This document shows positions 35,870 to 46,419 of a stretch of 64,000 nt of DNA, one piece after another (within the stretch, counting starts at the first letter, position 1; every line of letters starts with the position of its first letter). Origin of the DNA: Shimia aestuarii. GTDB taxonomy: Bacteria; Pseudomonadota; Alphaproteobacteria; Rhodobacterales; Rhodobacteraceae. Position numbers and translations under genes: made by a program. The DNA is taken from NCBI RefSeq assembly GCF_022814865.1, contig NZ_JAKVRD010000007.1:62001-126000 (forward strand), given 5' to 3'. The notes under the pieces are model-generated. The model was not told the DNA's origin. It did no database searches and saw only the letters and a list, made by a program, of their open reading frames with translations.

Positions 35870-37711
35870 ATGTCCAAGTCAAGCACGTCGAAAACCCTCG
35901 TCTGGATTCTGATGGCCATGCTCATCTTCGGTCTGGGCGGGTTCGGGATTACCAATCTCGGGGGTTCGGCAACCTCTGTCGGCTCTGTCGGCGACAAGGA
36001 AATCGACATCAACGAATATGCCCGCGCCCTGCAAAACGAGCTGCGCGCTGTCGAAGCACAGACCGGCCAATCGCTGAGCTTTGCCGATGCGCGCGCTATG
36101 GGTCTCGATCAGATCGTGCTTGGTAATCTTGTCACCACCCGCGCGCTTGACGCCGAGAATGATCGCCTTGGGATCTCGCTTGGCGACGCCCGCCTCGCAC
36201 AGGAACTTCGGGCAATTTCCGCCTTCAAATCGCCGGATGGCCAATTTGACCGCGAAGCCTATAAATTCGCGCTCGAGCAGATCGGCATGAGCGAAGCCGA
36301 GTTCGAAACCTCCATGCGCGAAGAAAGTGCCCGCGCCCTGCTTCAAACGGCGATTGTTTCTGGCCTTTCCATGCCGGTCTCCTACGGCGAGGTGATCTTG
36401 AACTTTGTCGGTGAAGAGCGCGATGTGACCATTGCACGTCTTGACGCCGAAGCGCTTGCCTACCCGGTTGCAACGCCGAGCGACGATCAACTCTTGGCCT
36501 ATTACGAGGCCAACATCGACGCCTTCACACGTCCCGCCATGCGCGAGATCACCTATGCATGGCTGTCGCCTTCGATGCTGATCGACACGGTTGAGATCGA
36601 CGAAGAGACCCTGCGCGCGCTCTACGAAGAGCGCAGCGCAGAGTTCAACACGCCCGAGCGCCGCCTCGTGGAACGTCTCGCCTTTGCCGACATGGACGCC
36701 GCAGAGGCGGCCCGCGCAAAGCTTGATGCAGGCGAAAGCAGCTTTGAAGATCTGGTCGCGGCGCGCGGTCTTGAGCTTTCCGATACCGATCTCGGCGACG
36801 TGAGCACCGCCGATCTTGGCGCCGCTGGTGAGGCCGTATTCTCCGCAGAGGTCGGAAGCGTTGCTGGCCCGATCCAAACCATCATCGGCCCGGCGCTGTT
36901 CCGTGTGAACGGTGTTCTGCCTGGCAACGAAGTCCCCTTTGACGAGGCCCTTCCCGAACTGCGCGAAGAACTAGCCGCTGAACGGGCGCGCCGTGTGATC
37001 GACTCCGAGATGAGCGCGATTGACGACCTTCTCGCGGCCGGGGCCACGCTCGAAGAACTCGCCAAGGAATCCGACATGCAGGTGGACCAGATTTCCTGGC
37101 ATGACGGGTTGGGCGATGGCATTGCGGGCTATGAAGAATTCCGCGCACTTGCCGCGACACTGACCGCCGAGGACTTCCCCCAGATCGAGACCCTCGAGGA
37201 TGGTGGCATCTTTGCCATGCGCCTTGATGGCGAAACCCCGGCCGCACCCGCCCCCTTTGACGAGGTGCGCGATGAGGTCGCCGCCGCGTGGACCCGTGAT
37301 GAAACCGTGCGCCGCCTTGAAGAGATGGCTGCAAACCTGACGCCGATGCTCGGCGGGGATGCGGACCTTTCGGTCTATGGACTCGCACCGCGTACCGAGA
37401 CCGGCATCCTGCGCAACGGATTTGTGCCCGATACACCCGCGACCTTCCTTGAGACCGTGTTCTCGCTTGAGGACGGTGCGGTTGCGACGCTGCCGCATGA
37501 CGATACCGTGCTGATCCTGCGTCTCGACGCAGTGCGTCAGCCGGACAAGGAGAACGAGGAAATCTCCTCCCTCGCCAATACACTCCTGCGTCAGGCGGCC
37601 GAAGGCATCGCACAAGATGTGTTCCAAGCCTACGCCACCGAGATTCAGGCGCAGAAGGGTGTCACCCTCGACCAGCCTGCAATCAACGCCGTGCACGCGC
37701 AATTCCAATAA
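35870..37711 (+). CDS. ppiD: PpiD/SurA-type periplasmic folding protein
   Basis: A 613-residue protein with an N-terminal membrane anchor (about residues 9-30), a SurA_N-3-type chaperone region (about 35-190) and a parvulin-like PPIC domain (about 245-370). It acts as a periplasmic chaperone or isomerase anchored in the inner membrane. It ends 25 bases before trpE, conserved in order among Rhodobacteraceae as far as I recall; the link to tryptophan synthesis is only genomic. Confidence 0.83.
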   Translation: MSKSSTSKTLVWILMAMLIFGLGGFGITNLGGSATSVGSVGDKEIDINEYARALQNELRAVEAQTGQSLSFADARAMGLDQIVLGNLVTTRALDAENDRLGISLGDARLAQELRAISAFKSPDGQFDREAYKFALEQIGMSEAEFETSMREESARALLQTAIVSGLSMPVSYGEVILNFVGEERDVTIARLDAEALAYPVATPSDDQLLAYYEANIDAFTRPAMREITYAWLSPSMLIDTVEIDEETLRALYEERSAEFNTPERRLVERLAFADMDAAEAARAKLDAGESSFEDLVAARGLELSDTDLGDVSTADLGAAGEAVFSAEVGSVAGPIQTIIGPALFRVNGVLPGNEVPFDEALPELREELAAERARRVIDSEMSAIDDLLAAGATLEELAKESDMQVDQISWHDGLGDGIAGYEEFRALAATLTAEDFPQIETLEDGGIFAMRLDGETPAAPAPFDEVRDEVAAAWTRDETVRRLEEMAANLTPMLGGDADLSVYGLAPRTETGILRNGFVPDTPATFLETVFSLEDGAVATLPHDDTVLILRLDAVRQPDKENEEISSLANTLLRQAAEGIAQDVFQAYATEIQAQKGVTLDQPAINAVHAQFQ

Positions 37712-37736
37712 GCACTCCGACGAAAAGGCCCCTGCC

Positions 37737-39245
37737 GTGGAACTGACCCCCTCCTACGAGACCTTCGCCGCCGCTTATGAGGCCGGTCACAATCAGGTCG
37801 TCTATGCCCGGCTGGCCGCCGATCTCGACACCCCAGTGTCGCTCATGCTCAAGCTGACGGGCGCACAGAAAGACGCGTTTGTCCTTGAATCGGTGACTGG
37901 CGGTGAGGTGCGTGGGCGGTATTCGATCATCGGCATGAAGCCGGATCTGATCTGGCAATGTCATGGAGAGACGGCCCGGATCAACCGCAATGCACGGTTT
38001 GACCCCGAAGGGTTCGTGGACCAGAAAGAAGACCCCCTCGCCGCCCTGCGCGCCCTCATCGCCGAGAGCCGCATCGACCTGCCCGAAGACTTGCCCCAAG
38101 CGGCGGCAGGTCTTTTTGGCTATCTCGGGTATGACATGATCCGCCTCGTCGAACACCTGCCGGATGTGAACCCCGACCCGCTCGGTCTGCCCGATGCCTG
38201 TATGCTGCGCCCCTCGGTGGTTGCCGTGCTTGATGGGGTCAAAGGAGAGGTCACGGTGGTAAGCCCGGCCTGGGTCACCGATGGCATGTCCGCGCGTGCC
38301 GCCTATGCGCAGGCCGCCGAGCGCGTGATGGACGCGGTGCGCGACCTTGAACGCGCCATGCCGCAGGCCGCGCGCGATCTTGGCAAAGCCCACGAAATCG
38401 CCCCGCCCCAGTCCAACTTTACCAAGGACGCCTATATGGCGGCGGTTGAAAAGGCCAAGAACTATATCCGCGCCGGCGACATCTTTCAGGTCGTGCCCGC
38501 ACAACGTTGGACACAGGAATTCCGCGAGCCGCCTTTCGCGCTCTACCGGTCCTTGCGGCGCACCAACCCCTCGCCCTTTATGTTCTATTTCAACTTCGGC
38601 GGCTTTCAGGTCATCGGTGCCAGCCCCGAGATCCTCGTCCGAGTTTTCGGCAACGAAGTCACGATCCGTCCCATCGCTGGCACCCGCCCGCGCGGCGCAA
38701 CGCCGGAAGAGGACAAGGCGCTCGAAGAGGATCTTCTGGCGGACAAGAAGGAACTCGCCGAACATCTCATGCTCTTGGACCTCGGGCGCAATGACGTGGG
38801 TCGCGTGGCCAAAATCGGCAGCGTGCGCCCGACCGAAAAATTCATCATCGAACGCTACAGCCACGTGATGCACATCGTCTCAAACGTGGTGGGCGAATTG
38901 TCCGAGGACCATGATGCGCTCTCGGCCTTTTTCGCCGGTATGCCCGCAGGCACTGTCTCGGGCGCGCCCAAGGTCCGCGCGATGGAGATCATCGACGAGC
39001 TGGAACCAGAGAAACGCGGTGTCTATGGCGGCGGCGTCGGCTATTTCTCGGCAGGCGGCGACATGGACATGTGTATCGCCCTGCGCACGGCGATCGTGCA
39101 GGATGAAAAGCTCTATATCCAAGCCGGGGGCGGCGTCGTCTACGACAGCGACCCGGAGGCCGAGTATATGGAAACCGTCCATAAATCGAACGCCATCCGC
39201 CGCGCCGCTGCGGACGCCTCGCGCTTTACCGGTGACGGGAACTAA
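37737..39245 (+). CDS. trpE: Anthranilate synthase component I
   Basis: A 502-residue chorismate-utilising enzyme. SPEILVRV, RPIAGTRPRGAT and RNDVGRVAK are catalytic signatures; FAGMPAGTVSGAPKVRAME and the Gly-rich C-terminus complete the family. The start is a GTG at 37737 behind AAGG; the open frame further upstream lies inside ppiD. It forms the first step of tryptophan synthesis with TrpG, which lies 1.6 kb away on the other side of a divergent gene. Confidence 0.94.
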   Translation: MELTPSYETFAAAYEAGHNQVVYARLAADLDTPVSLMLKLTGAQKDAFVLESVTGGEVRGRYSIIGMKPDLIWQCHGETARINRNARFDPEGFVDQKEDPLAALRALIAESRIDLPEDLPQAAAGLFGYLGYDMIRLVEHLPDVNPDPLGLPDACMLRPSVVAVLDGVKGEVTVVSPAWVTDGMSARAAYAQAAERVMDAVRDLERAMPQAARDLGKAHEIAPPQSNFTKDAYMAAVEKAKNYIRAGDIFQVVPAQRWTQEFREPPFALYRSLRRTNPSPFMFYFNFGGFQVIGASPEILVRVFGNEVTIRPIAGTRPRGATPEEDKALEEDLLADKKELAEHLMLLDLGRNDVGRVAKIGSVRPTEKFIIERYSHVMHIVSNVVGELSEDHDALSAFFAGMPAGTVSGAPKVRAMEIIDELEPEKRGVYGGGVGYFSAGGDMDMCIALRTAIVQDEKLYIQAGGGVVYDSDPEAEYMETVHKSNAIRRAAADASRFTGDGN

Positions 39246-39260
39246 CAACCACACGCGTAG

Positions 39261-39279
39261 GGTGGGTTTTCAACCCACC
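39261..39279. terminator. Hairpin between convergent trpE and deacetylase genes
   Basis: GGTGGGTT pairs with AACCCACC, loop TTC. The flanking GTAGGGTGGG sequence is a short palindrome common between genes in many bacteria. No T-run. Confidence 0.5.
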
Positions 39280-39287
39280 TTCCGACC

Positions 39288-40649
39288 TTAGTTCTCTTTG
39301 GCGCGCAACACCGCCGACACCGGCGCAAGCGCAACGGTGCGCGCCCTGTCTTGAATGCCCCAGACCAACAGCGCTGAAAGCGTCTCTTCGCGCACCCTCC
39401 CCACCATAATGACGCCACCTTCCTGATCGGCCTTGAACGCGGCTTGATCAAGGAAGCGGCGGATCACCGTCGCATTCTGGCCCTTGCCGTCGAAGTCGCG
39501 GAACACGGTCGCCGCCGGAACACCTTCGCGGCTGGCAAGCTTTTGCGCCGTGTTGAGACCGTTGGGGAACATCACGAGCCCATGCCCCGACGCAAGTAGC
39601 ACCTGTGCCACCTGATCGGACAATGCCCGCGCGCCCTGAAGCCCGTCTTCGCCCCCTTCCATCACGGCCACGGCCCCCGGCATCGCCTTGAGATGCGCTT
39701 CCATCGCGATCTCCACATCCGCCGGAGCGGCTGCGGCGGGAATATCCACCATGGCAAGCGTCTCGAACCCCATCTCGCGATAGGCCGCCTCGCGCGCCGC
39801 GGCATCAGGCGCCAGCGTATTGATCGCGAAACTCAGCGGATAGGGAAAGTCCGCGAAGGCAGTGACATCAACCGGTGCGCTGCCATCATCCACAAGGACG
39901 ATCGACATCAGAGGCTTGCCGTCTTCCGCCTCGAACGCCACTGCATTGACGTCGAAAGGACGCGGTGCGGCCTCATCGGCGCCCTCGTCGCCCACAGTGG
40001 GGAGCCGCGAGGACTTGTGCTGCGGAAAGCTCTCTTCGAGCGTTCCCGCCGGCTGCATAAGCGGCGCGGGCGTGTCGTTGCCAACCTCATCCGCCTCGGC
40101 CCCCGGTGTCAGGTCCGCATCCCCTTCGGGTGTCTCAAACGCACTGCCAACAGCAGGCACAGTCGGCGCGGCGGGTTGATCTGGATTGGTCGTGATCGAC
40201 GCCTCGGCCTCGGCTTCAGGCAGTGCAGCCACTTCGGCCTCGGGCGCTTCCGGTGCACGGGCCTGCGGGGCCGGGATCACGGGATTTTCCGCATCGCCCT
40301 CTCCTCCAAGACCGCTTTCCGAGGTCTCAAGGTCGGGGGCGGTCAGGCTATCCTGCGGAACGGCCGGGTCCGGTTTCGGCGCCGAGGCCGTGTCGGCAAG
40401 CGGCGAGTCATCATCCTCTGACGCCGCGGCTTCGACAGTGCCGCCCGCATCGCCGCCAAGGCTCTCATCGGCCTGCGACGGGCTTTCGATGCCGCCCGTG
40501 TCTTCCTTGTCAGAGCCAGTGGTCGTCTCCACGGCGCTGGTCTGCGGCGCAACGGTCGCCGGCAATGGTGCCAGAAGCGATGCCACAGCCACGACAAGGC
40601 TGACGAACACGCCGCCCCAGATCACACCGCCTAGAAACCCTCGAAACAT
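39288..40649 (-). CDS. Divergent polysaccharide deacetylase (YibQ/DUF610)
   Basis: A 453-residue protein: an N-terminal membrane anchor (about residues 4-25), a long acidic and Pro/Ala-rich linker (about 30-230), then a YibQ-type divergent polysaccharide deacetylase domain (from about 240: SIVLVDDGSAPVDV, LSFAINTLAP, GFETLAMVDIP). The function is unknown; catalytic residues of true deacetylases differ. It is transcribed against and inserted between trpE and trpG. The ATG at 40649 is behind GGAGGGCAGG. Confidence 0.75.
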   Translation of the reverse strand: MFRGFLGGVIWGGVFVSLVVAVASLLAPLPATVAPQTSAVETTTGSDKEDTGGIESPSQADESLGGDAGGTVEAAASEDDDSPLADTASAPKPDPAVPQDSLTAPDLETSESGLGGEGDAENPVIPAPQARAPEAPEAEVAALPEAEAEASITTNPDQPAAPTVPAVGSAFETPEGDADLTPGAEADEVGNDTPAPLMQPAGTLEESFPQHKSSRLPTVGDEGADEAAPRPFDVNAVAFEAEDGKPLMSIVLVDDGSAPVDVTAFADFPYPLSFAINTLAPDAAAREAAYREMGFETLAMVDIPAAAAPADVEIAMEAHLKAMPGAVAVMEGGEDGLQGARALSDQVAQVLLASGHGLVMFPNGLNTAQKLASREGVPAATVFRDFDGKGQNATVIRRFLDQAAFKADQEGGVIMVGRVREETLSALLVWGIQDRARTVALAPVSAVLRAKEN

Positions 40650-40824
40650 CTGCCCTGCCCTCCATTCGCCGCCAAACTGGTCTCTTGGTCCATTCCGGGA
40701 ACCGAAAAGGGGTCTTCGCGCCCCGTGGCCCCCTTGACCCCCAGCGTCAAGCCTGAGCATGTATACCGCGACCATGGCCGGGGTCTCCACCCCGTTTCAA
40801 GAACTTTGAGCGAAGAACTTCAAA

Positions 40825-41418
40825 ATGCTGCTCCTGATCGACAATTACGACAGCTTTACCTACAACCTCGTGCACTATCTTGGCGAGCTTGGCGCAGATG
40901 TGAGCGTCTACCGCAACGACGCCCTGACAGTGCAGGATGCGATGGCACTGCGCCCGTCCGGTATTCTGCTGTCCCCTGGTCCCTGCGACCCCGACCAAGC
41001 AGGCATCTGCCTCGCCCTGACACAGGCCGCCGCAGAGACCAAGCTGCCGCTGCTCGGTGTCTGCCTCGGACATCAGACCATCGGACAGGCCTTTGGTGGC
41101 AAGGTCATCCGCTGTCATGAGATCGTCCACGGCAAGATGGGCACCATGCATCATAGCGGCAAAGGCCTTTTCAAGGGCCTGCCCTCGCCCTTTGCCGCGA
41201 CGCGTTACCATTCCCTCGTCGTCGAACGCGAGAGCCTACCTGAGTGCCTCGAAGTCACGGCCGAGCTCGAAGATGGCACCATCATGGGCCTTGAGCACCG
41301 CACGTTGCCAATACAGGGCGTTCAGTTTCACCCCGAATCCATCGCATCCGAACACGGCCATGCGATGCTGAAGAATTTCCTCGACATGATGCCGGCCAAA
41401 GAAGGGGAACCCGCATGA
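40825..41418 (+). CDS. trpG: Anthranilate synthase component II (glutamine amidotransferase)
   Basis: A 197-residue class I glutamine amidotransferase. The nucleophile is Cys80 in LLGVCLGHQ; His and Glu are in [11 protein letters not shown]. It supplies ammonia to TrpE. The stop overlaps the trpD start (ATGA). Confidence 0.94.
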   Translation: MLLLIDNYDSFTYNLVHYLGELGADVSVYRNDALTVQDAMALRPSGILLSPGPCDPDQAGICLALTQAAAETKLPLLGVCLGHQTIGQAFGGKVIRCHEIVHGKMGTMHHSGKGLFKGLPSPFAATRYHSLVVERESLPECLEVTAELEDGTIMGLEHRTLPIQGVQFHPESIASEHGHAMLKNFLDMMPAKEGEPA

Positions 41419-42437
41419 GCGATGCCATCAAACCGTTGATTGGCGCCGCCGCCGATCGCCCCCTGTCCCGTGACGAGGCTGAAACCGCCTTCGAAATCCT
41501 GTTCGATGGCGAAGCGACACCGTCGCAGATCGGTGGCCTGCTGATGGCGCTGCGCACGCGCGGTGAAACGGTAGACGAATATGCCGCCGCCGCCGCTGTC
41601 ATGCGCGCCAAATGCAAGCCGGTCAAAGCCCCCGCAGGTGCGATCGACATTGTTGGCACGGGCGGTGATGGCAAGGGCACGCTCAACATCTCGACCGCGA
41701 CCGCCTTCGTCGTCGCGGGCGCAGGCGTCCCCGTCGCCAAACACGGCAACCGCAACCTGTCGTCCAAATCCGGCGCGGCAGATGCCCTGACACAGATGGG
41801 TGTCAACGTCATGGTTGGCCCGGAAGTCGTTGAAAAGGCGCTCGAAACCTGCGGTATCGCCTTCATGATGGCGCCGATGCATCACCCGGCGATTGCCCAT
41901 GTGATGCCAACCCGACAAGAGCTCGGCACGCGCACGATCTTCAACATTCTCGGCCCGCTGACCAACCCGGCGGGGGTGAAACGCCAACTCACCGGTGCCT
42001 TCTCACGCGATCTCATTCGCCCGATGGCCGAAACCCTCGGCAAGCTCGGGAGCGAACACGCCTGGCTCGTCCATGGCAGCGACGGCACCGACGAACTGGC
42101 AATTTCCGGCGTCAGCTGGGTCTCTGCGCTCGAAACCGACGGCTCGGTGAAGGATGTAGAGATTCACCCCGAAGACGCGGGCCTCCCGGTGCATCCTTTC
42201 GAGGACATCCTTGGCGGCACGCCGGAGGAGAACGGCAAAGCCTTCCGCGCCCTCCTTGACGGCGCCCCGAGCGCCTATCGCGATGCGGTCCTGTTGAACT
42301 CCGCCGCTGCGCTCGTTGTCGCCGATGCCGTGAACGATCTGCGCGAGGGCGTTGAGAAGGCACGCGAAAGCATCGACAGTGGGAAGGCGCTCGCCGCGAT
42401 CCAAGGGCTCGCCAAGGTGACCTCCGCGGCAAGCTGA
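41415..42437 (+). CDS. trpD: Anthranilate phosphoribosyltransferase
   Basis: A 340-residue enzyme transferring the phosphoribosyl group from PRPP to anthranilate. [18 protein letters not shown] is the PRPP-binding signature and [17 protein letters not shown] the second. Length is normal. A strong hairpin without T-run (AGCGGT/ACCGCT with flanking GGGC/GCCC, 42443-42472) lies in the 57-base gap to ung and may be an intercistronic RNA stem. Confidence 0.94.
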   Translation: MSDAIKPLIGAAADRPLSRDEAETAFEILFDGEATPSQIGGLLMALRTRGETVDEYAAAAAVMRAKCKPVKAPAGAIDIVGTGGDGKGTLNISTATAFVVAGAGVPVAKHGNRNLSSKSGAADALTQMGVNVMVGPEVVEKALETCGIAFMMAPMHHPAIAHVMPTRQELGTRTIFNILGPLTNPAGVKRQLTGAFSRDLIRPMAETLGKLGSEHAWLVHGSDGTDELAISGVSWVSALETDGSVKDVEIHPEDAGLPVHPFEDILGGTPEENGKAFRALLDGAPSAYRDAVLLNSAAALVVADAVNDLREGVEKARESIDSGKALAAIQGLAKVTSAAS

Positions 42438-42494
42438 ACCAAGGGCGGCAGCGGTTTCAATACCGCTTGCCCGCGCCAAGAGGAGAGCAACAGG

Positions 42495-43151
42495 ATGCCG
42501 ATCCCCGCGGCTTGGGCGCATCTGCCCTTCTTTGCAAACGACTACCCCGCCCTCAAAGCGGCACTGGTCGCCGAGACACGGGTCATTCTGCCTCCCGAGG
42601 CGCAACGCTTCGCCGCGCTCGACGCCTGCGCGCCCACCGACACGCGTGTGGTCATCCTCGGCCAAGACCCTTACCCGACGCCCGGCCACGCGCATGGCCT
42701 TGCCTTTTCGGTCGAACCGGACGTGCGCCCTCTGCCGCGCTCACTTGGCAATATCTACAAGGAAATGCGCGAAGACCTTGGCGACGCGCCCGAGAACGGC
42801 GACCTGCGCTTCTGGGCTTCTCAAGGCGTGCTCTTGCTCAATACCGCCCTGACCGTCCCTGCCGGAGAGGCTGGAGGCCATGCGAAACTCGGCTGGAACC
42901 GCCTTGTCGAAGAAGTGCTCACCGAAATCTCGTCCCGCCCCACCGCCTTTGTCCTCTGGGGCAAACAGGCACAGACCCTTGCGCGCCATATTTCAGCGCC
43001 TAAGAATGGGGGCCAACATCTGCTGATCGAATCCGCGCATCCCTCGCCGCTTTCGGCCCGGCGCGGTTTCTTCGGCTCTCGCCCGTTTTCACGGATCAAT
43101 TCATGGCTTGCCGCCCAAGGCCAGCCCGCAATCAACTGGACCCGCCCATGA
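42495..43151 (+). CDS. ung: Uracil-DNA glycosylase (family 1)
   Basis: A 218-residue family-1 uracil-DNA glycosylase. The water-activating Asp is in [27 protein letters not shown] is the second motif, and [14 protein letters not shown] the leucine-loop signature. It is inserted in the tryptophan cluster, its stop overlapping the trpC start (ATGA), so this repair enzyme should be made in step with TrpC. Confidence 0.93.
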   Translation: MPIPAAWAHLPFFANDYPALKAALVAETRVILPPEAQRFAALDACAPTDTRVVILGQDPYPTPGHAHGLAFSVEPDVRPLPRSLGNIYKEMREDLGDAPENGDLRFWASQGVLLLNTALTVPAGEAGGHAKLGWNRLVEEVLTEISSRPTAFVLWGKQAQTLARHISAPKNGGQHLLIESAHPSPLSARRGFFGSRPFSRINSWLAAQGQPAINWTRP

Positions 43152-43960
43152 CCGCTACCGTGCTCGACAAGATCAAGGCCTACAAGCTCGAAGAGATCGC
43201 CGCCGACAAGGCCGCCAAGCCTTTGGCCGAGGTCGAAGCCGAAGCCAAGGCCGCCGATCCGACCCGTGGCTTTGCCGAGGCCCTGCGCATGGCAAGCCGA
43301 GAGGGCTATGGCCTGATCGCCGAGGTGAAAAAGGCCTCGCCCTCCAAGGGGCTGATCCGCGAGGATTTCAACCCGCCCGCCCTCGCTCAGGCCTATGAGG
43401 CGGGCGGCGCAACCTGTCTCTCGATCCTGACGGACACGCCTTCGTTTCAGGGAGACAAAAGCTTCCTGACCGAAGCCCGCGCCGCCACGTCCCTGCCGGC
43501 CCTGCGCAAAGACTTCATGTATGACACCTATCAGGTTGCCGAGGCCCGCGCGCTTGGGGCCGACTGCATCCTCATCATCATGGCTTCTGTCTCCGACGCA
43601 CAGGCGCAGGAGCTTGAGGATGCTGCCTTCGGCTGGGACATGGATGTTCTGATCGAAGTGCATGACGCCGAAGAACTCGAACGTGCCGCGCATCTGAAAT
43701 CGCCCCTGATCGGCATCAATAACCGCAACCTCAAGACTTTCGAGACCACGCTCGACACCACCCGGCAGCTCTCGAAACTCGTTCCCGTGGATCGCCTCAT
43801 GGTCTCGGAAAGTGGCCTCAACACACCGCAAGACCTTTCCGAAATGGCCCGCTATGGTGCACGCTGTTTCCTCATCGGCGAAAGCCTGATGCGACAGGAT
43901 GACGTTGAGCTTGCCACGCGCACGCTCCTTGCCAACCCGCTGCGCCCGGGAGGCATGTGA
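43148..43960 (+). CDS. trpC: Indole-3-glycerol phosphate synthase
   Basis: A 270-residue TIM-barrel enzyme closing the indole ring in tryptophan synthesis. [13 protein letters not shown] is the phosphate-binding signature, [12 protein letters not shown] the catalytic Lys loop, and [11 protein letters not shown] the C-terminal one. The trpF step is absent here. The ATG overlaps the ung stop; the stop shares TGATG with moaC. Confidence 0.94.
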   Translation: MTATVLDKIKAYKLEEIAADKAAKPLAEVEAEAKAADPTRGFAEALRMASREGYGLIAEVKKASPSKGLIREDFNPPALAQAYEAGGATCLSILTDTPSFQGDKSFLTEARAATSLPALRKDFMYDTYQVAEARALGADCILIIMASVSDAQAQELEDAAFGWDMDVLIEVHDAEELERAAHLKSPLIGINNRNLKTFETTLDTTRQLSKLVPVDRLMVSESGLNTPQDLSEMARYGARCFLIGESLMRQDDVELATRTLLANPLRPGGM

Positions 43961-44445
43961 TGAGCGACGCCAAGGGCCTTACGCATTTTGACCAGAAGGG
44001 CGACGCCCATATGGTCGATGTCTCCGACAAGGCGGTCACCTCGCGCATCGCCACCGCCGAGGGCTGGGTCAAGATGGCGCGCGACACCCATGACATCATC
44101 GCCGAGGGCCGTGCCAAGAAGGGCGATGTGCTCGCCGTGGCCCGTCTTGCCGGGATCATGGGCGCCAAGCAATGTTCTAACCTGATCCCGCTTTGCCATC
44201 CCCTACCGATCACCAAGGTTGCCGTGGACCTCGTGCCAGACGCCGACCTTCCCGGCGTGCGGATTGAGGCGACGGTCAAGACCACGGGCCAGACCGGGGT
44301 CGAAATGGAAGCGCTCACAGCGGTCAATATCGCGGCGCTGACGGTCTATGACATGTCCAAAGCCGTGGACAAGGACATGGAAATAGGCGGCATCCGAGTG
44401 ATCCTCAAGGACGGCGGCAAATCTGGCCGCTACGAAGCGCAATGA
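43960..44445 (+). CDS. moaC: Cyclic pyranopterin monophosphate synthase
   Basis: A 161-residue protein of molybdopterin synthesis. [20 protein letters not shown] begins the family and [18 protein letters not shown] and [17 protein letters not shown] are signatures; they hold the active-site Lys and His residues. It follows trpC by a TGATG overlap and moeA follows by ATGA. Confidence 0.94.
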   Translation: MSDAKGLTHFDQKGDAHMVDVSDKAVTSRIATAEGWVKMARDTHDIIAEGRAKKGDVLAVARLAGIMGAKQCSNLIPLCHPLPITKVAVDLVPDADLPGVRIEATVKTTGQTGVEMEALTAVNIAALTVYDMSKAVDKDMEIGGIRVILKDGGKSGRYEAQ

Positions 44446-45617
44446 TCTCGGTTGCCGAGGCGCTCGACAAGCTTTTCGCGTTGGCGCGACCGCTTGAGAC
44501 GGAAACTGTGCCCCTTGCCCAAGGTCATGGCCGCGTGCTCGCCGCGCCGCTTGCCGCGCGCCTCACGCAACCGCCGTTTTCCGCCTCCGCCATGGACGGC
44601 TATGCGATTTGCGAAGAAGATGCTTGTCCAGAGATCCAATTGCGCGTGATCGGAGAAGCGGCAGCCGGGCACCGTTTCGAAGGCGCCGTCGCACGCGGCA
44701 AAGCAGTGCGCATCTTCACCGGCGCTCCGATACCCGCAGGCGCCAGCCGTGTCATCATTCAGGAAGATGTGATCCGCGACGGGGATATGATCACGCTCAG
44801 CGATACGCTCGACAAAGGCCCCCATATCCGCCCGGCCGGCGCAGACTTTGCCGAAGGCACGCCCTTTCACGCGCCCAAGCGCCTGACACCCGCCGATATC
44901 GCCCTTCTGGCCGCGATGAACCTCGCCGAGCTGCCGGTCATCCGCCGCCCCCGCGTCGCCATCATGTCGACGGGCGACGAGCTGGTCATGCCCGGCGAAA
45001 CGCCCGGCCCCGATCAGATCATCGTCTCCAACTCCTTTGGCCTTGCCGCGCTTCTCTCCGATCTGGGTGCGGAACCGCGCCTGCTGCCGATTGCCCGCGA
45101 TAACCATGACTCTCTCAGGACCGCATTTTCGCTCATCGAGGATGCCGATCTCGTGCTGACCATCGGCGGAGCCTCCGTGGGCGACCATGATCTCGTGGGG
45201 GAGGTCGCTGCCGATCTCGGCATGGAGCGCAGTTTCTACAAGATCGCCATGCGCCCCGGTAAGCCGCTCATGGCGGGCCGTTTGGCAACAGGCGCGATGA
45301 TGATTGGCTTGCCCGGTAACCCGGTCTCGGCCATGGTCTGCGGTCATGTCTTCGTCACTCCGGTGATCCGCGCGCTACAAGGCTTGCCCCCTGCACCGGC
45401 GACCGAGGCCACAGCCGGCCTCGCCGCGCCCGTCGCGGCCAATGGCCCGCGAGAGCACTACATGCGCGCCCGGATCGAGAACGGCCAGATCACCGCTTTC
45501 AATCGCCAAGACAGCGCGCTGCTTTCGGTGCTCGCCGCCGCCAATGCCCTCTTGATCCGCCCACCGAACGATCCGGCACGCGAGGCGGGCGAGACGGTCC
45601 GGTACATCTCGCTCTGA
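44442..45617 (+). CDS. moeA: Molybdopterin molybdenumtransferase
   Basis: A 391-residue Moe[12 protein letters not shown] is the N-terminal signature, [12 protein letters not shown] and [13 protein letters not shown] further ones; GGASVGDHD and [11 protein letters not shown] are in the MPT-binding domain. It inserts molybdate into molybdopterin, downstream of MoaC. Confidence 0.94.
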   Translation: MISVAEALDKLFALARPLETETVPLAQGHGRVLAAPLAARLTQPPFSASAMDGYAICEEDACPEIQLRVIGEAAAGHRFEGAVARGKAVRIFTGAPIPAGASRVIIQEDVIRDGDMITLSDTLDKGPHIRPAGADFAEGTPFHAPKRLTPADIALLAAMNLAELPVIRRPRVAIMSTGDELVMPGETPGPDQIIVSNSFGLAALLSDLGAEPRLLPIARDNHDSLRTAFSLIEDADLVLTIGGASVGDHDLVGEVAADLGMERSFYKIAMRPGKPLMAGRLATGAMMIGLPGNPVSAMVCGHVFVTPVIRALQGLPPAPATEATAGLAAPVAANGPREHYMRARIENGQITAFNRQDSALLSVLAAANALLIRPPNDPAREAGETVRYISL

Positions 45618-45649
45618 TCGCGTTTGTTTCCGCTCTGTTCGCGCCCCAG

Positions 45650-45678
45650 TTGACACAAAACGGGAACATGGGTAGAAC
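45650..45678 (+). promoter_or_regulatory. lexA promoter with LexA box
   Basis: TTGACA (45650-45655), 17-base spacer, TAGAAC (45673-45678) form a promoter. GAAC-ATGGGTA-GAAC (45664-45678) is a perfect alphaproteobacterial LexA box (GAAC-N7-GAAC) covering the -10. A degenerate second copy, GTTT-N7-GTTC, lies at 45626-45640. LexA is therefore likely to repress itself. Confidence 0.85.
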
Positions 45679-45708
45679 AAAAGGAAATATCCGACGCGGA
45701 GATGCCCC

Positions 45709-46419
45709 ATGCTGACCAAAAAGCAACTCGACCTGCTCGAATTCATCCACAAGCGCTTGCAACGCGATGGCGTCCCGCCAAGCTTTGACGAGATGAAAGA
45801 TGCGCTCGACCTGCGGTCGAAGTCCGGTATTCACCGCCTCATCACGGCGCTTGAGGAGCGTGGCTTTATCCGACGCCTTGCGCATCGCGCCCGCGCTATC
45901 GAGATTGTCAAACTGCCTGAATCCCTTGGCGGTACCTCCGAAGTGCAGGGCGGATTTAAGCCTCGCGTCATCGAAGGCCCGCACCCCTCGCCCTCGCAGC
46001 CCGCCAATATCCTGCCCGAAGAGGTCGTGCTGCATGCCCGCGAACTGCCCGTGATGGGCAAGATCGCCGCCGGCGTCCCGATTGAGGCCATCAGTCATGT
46101 GGACCACCACGTCGCAGTGCCGGGGCAAATGCTGCGCTCGGGGGGCTCGCATTACGCGCTCGAGGTCAAGGGGGACTCGATGATCGAGGCCGGGATCAAC
46201 GATGGTGACGTCGTCATCATCCGCGAAAGCGAAACCGCCGAGAATGGCGAAATCGTCGTCGCCCTCGTCGAGGATCAGGAAGCGACCCTGAAACGCTTCC
46301 ATCAGAACGGCAATTCCATTGCGCTCGAGGCGGCGAACCCATCTTACGAGACCCGCGTCTACCCCTCCGACAAGGTCAAGGTGCAGGGCACGCTTGTCGG
46401 GCTGATCCGCACCTACTGA
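45709..46419 (+). CDS. lexA: LexA repressor
   Basis: A 236-residue SOS repressor. The N-terminal winged helix starts [20 protein letters not shown]; the self-cleavage site is Ala121-Gly122 (KIAAGVPIE), Ser157 (KGDSMIE) and Lys195 (EATLKRF) form the dyad. The long middle region and length are typical of alphaproteobacterial LexA. A LexA box overlaps its own -10. It converges with comEC, with 7 bases of overlap, and its terminator lies in comEC antisense. Confidence 0.95.
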   Translation: MLTKKQLDLLEFIHKRLQRDGVPPSFDEMKDALDLRSKSGIHRLITALEERGFIRRLAHRARAIEIVKLPESLGGTSEVQGGFKPRVIEGPHPSPSQPANILPEEVVLHARELPVMGKIAAGVPIEAISHVDHHVAVPGQMLRSGGSHYALEVKGDSMIEAGINDGDVVIIRESETAENGEIVVALVEDQEATLKRFHQNGNSIALEAANPSYETRVYPSDKVKVQGTLVGLIRTY

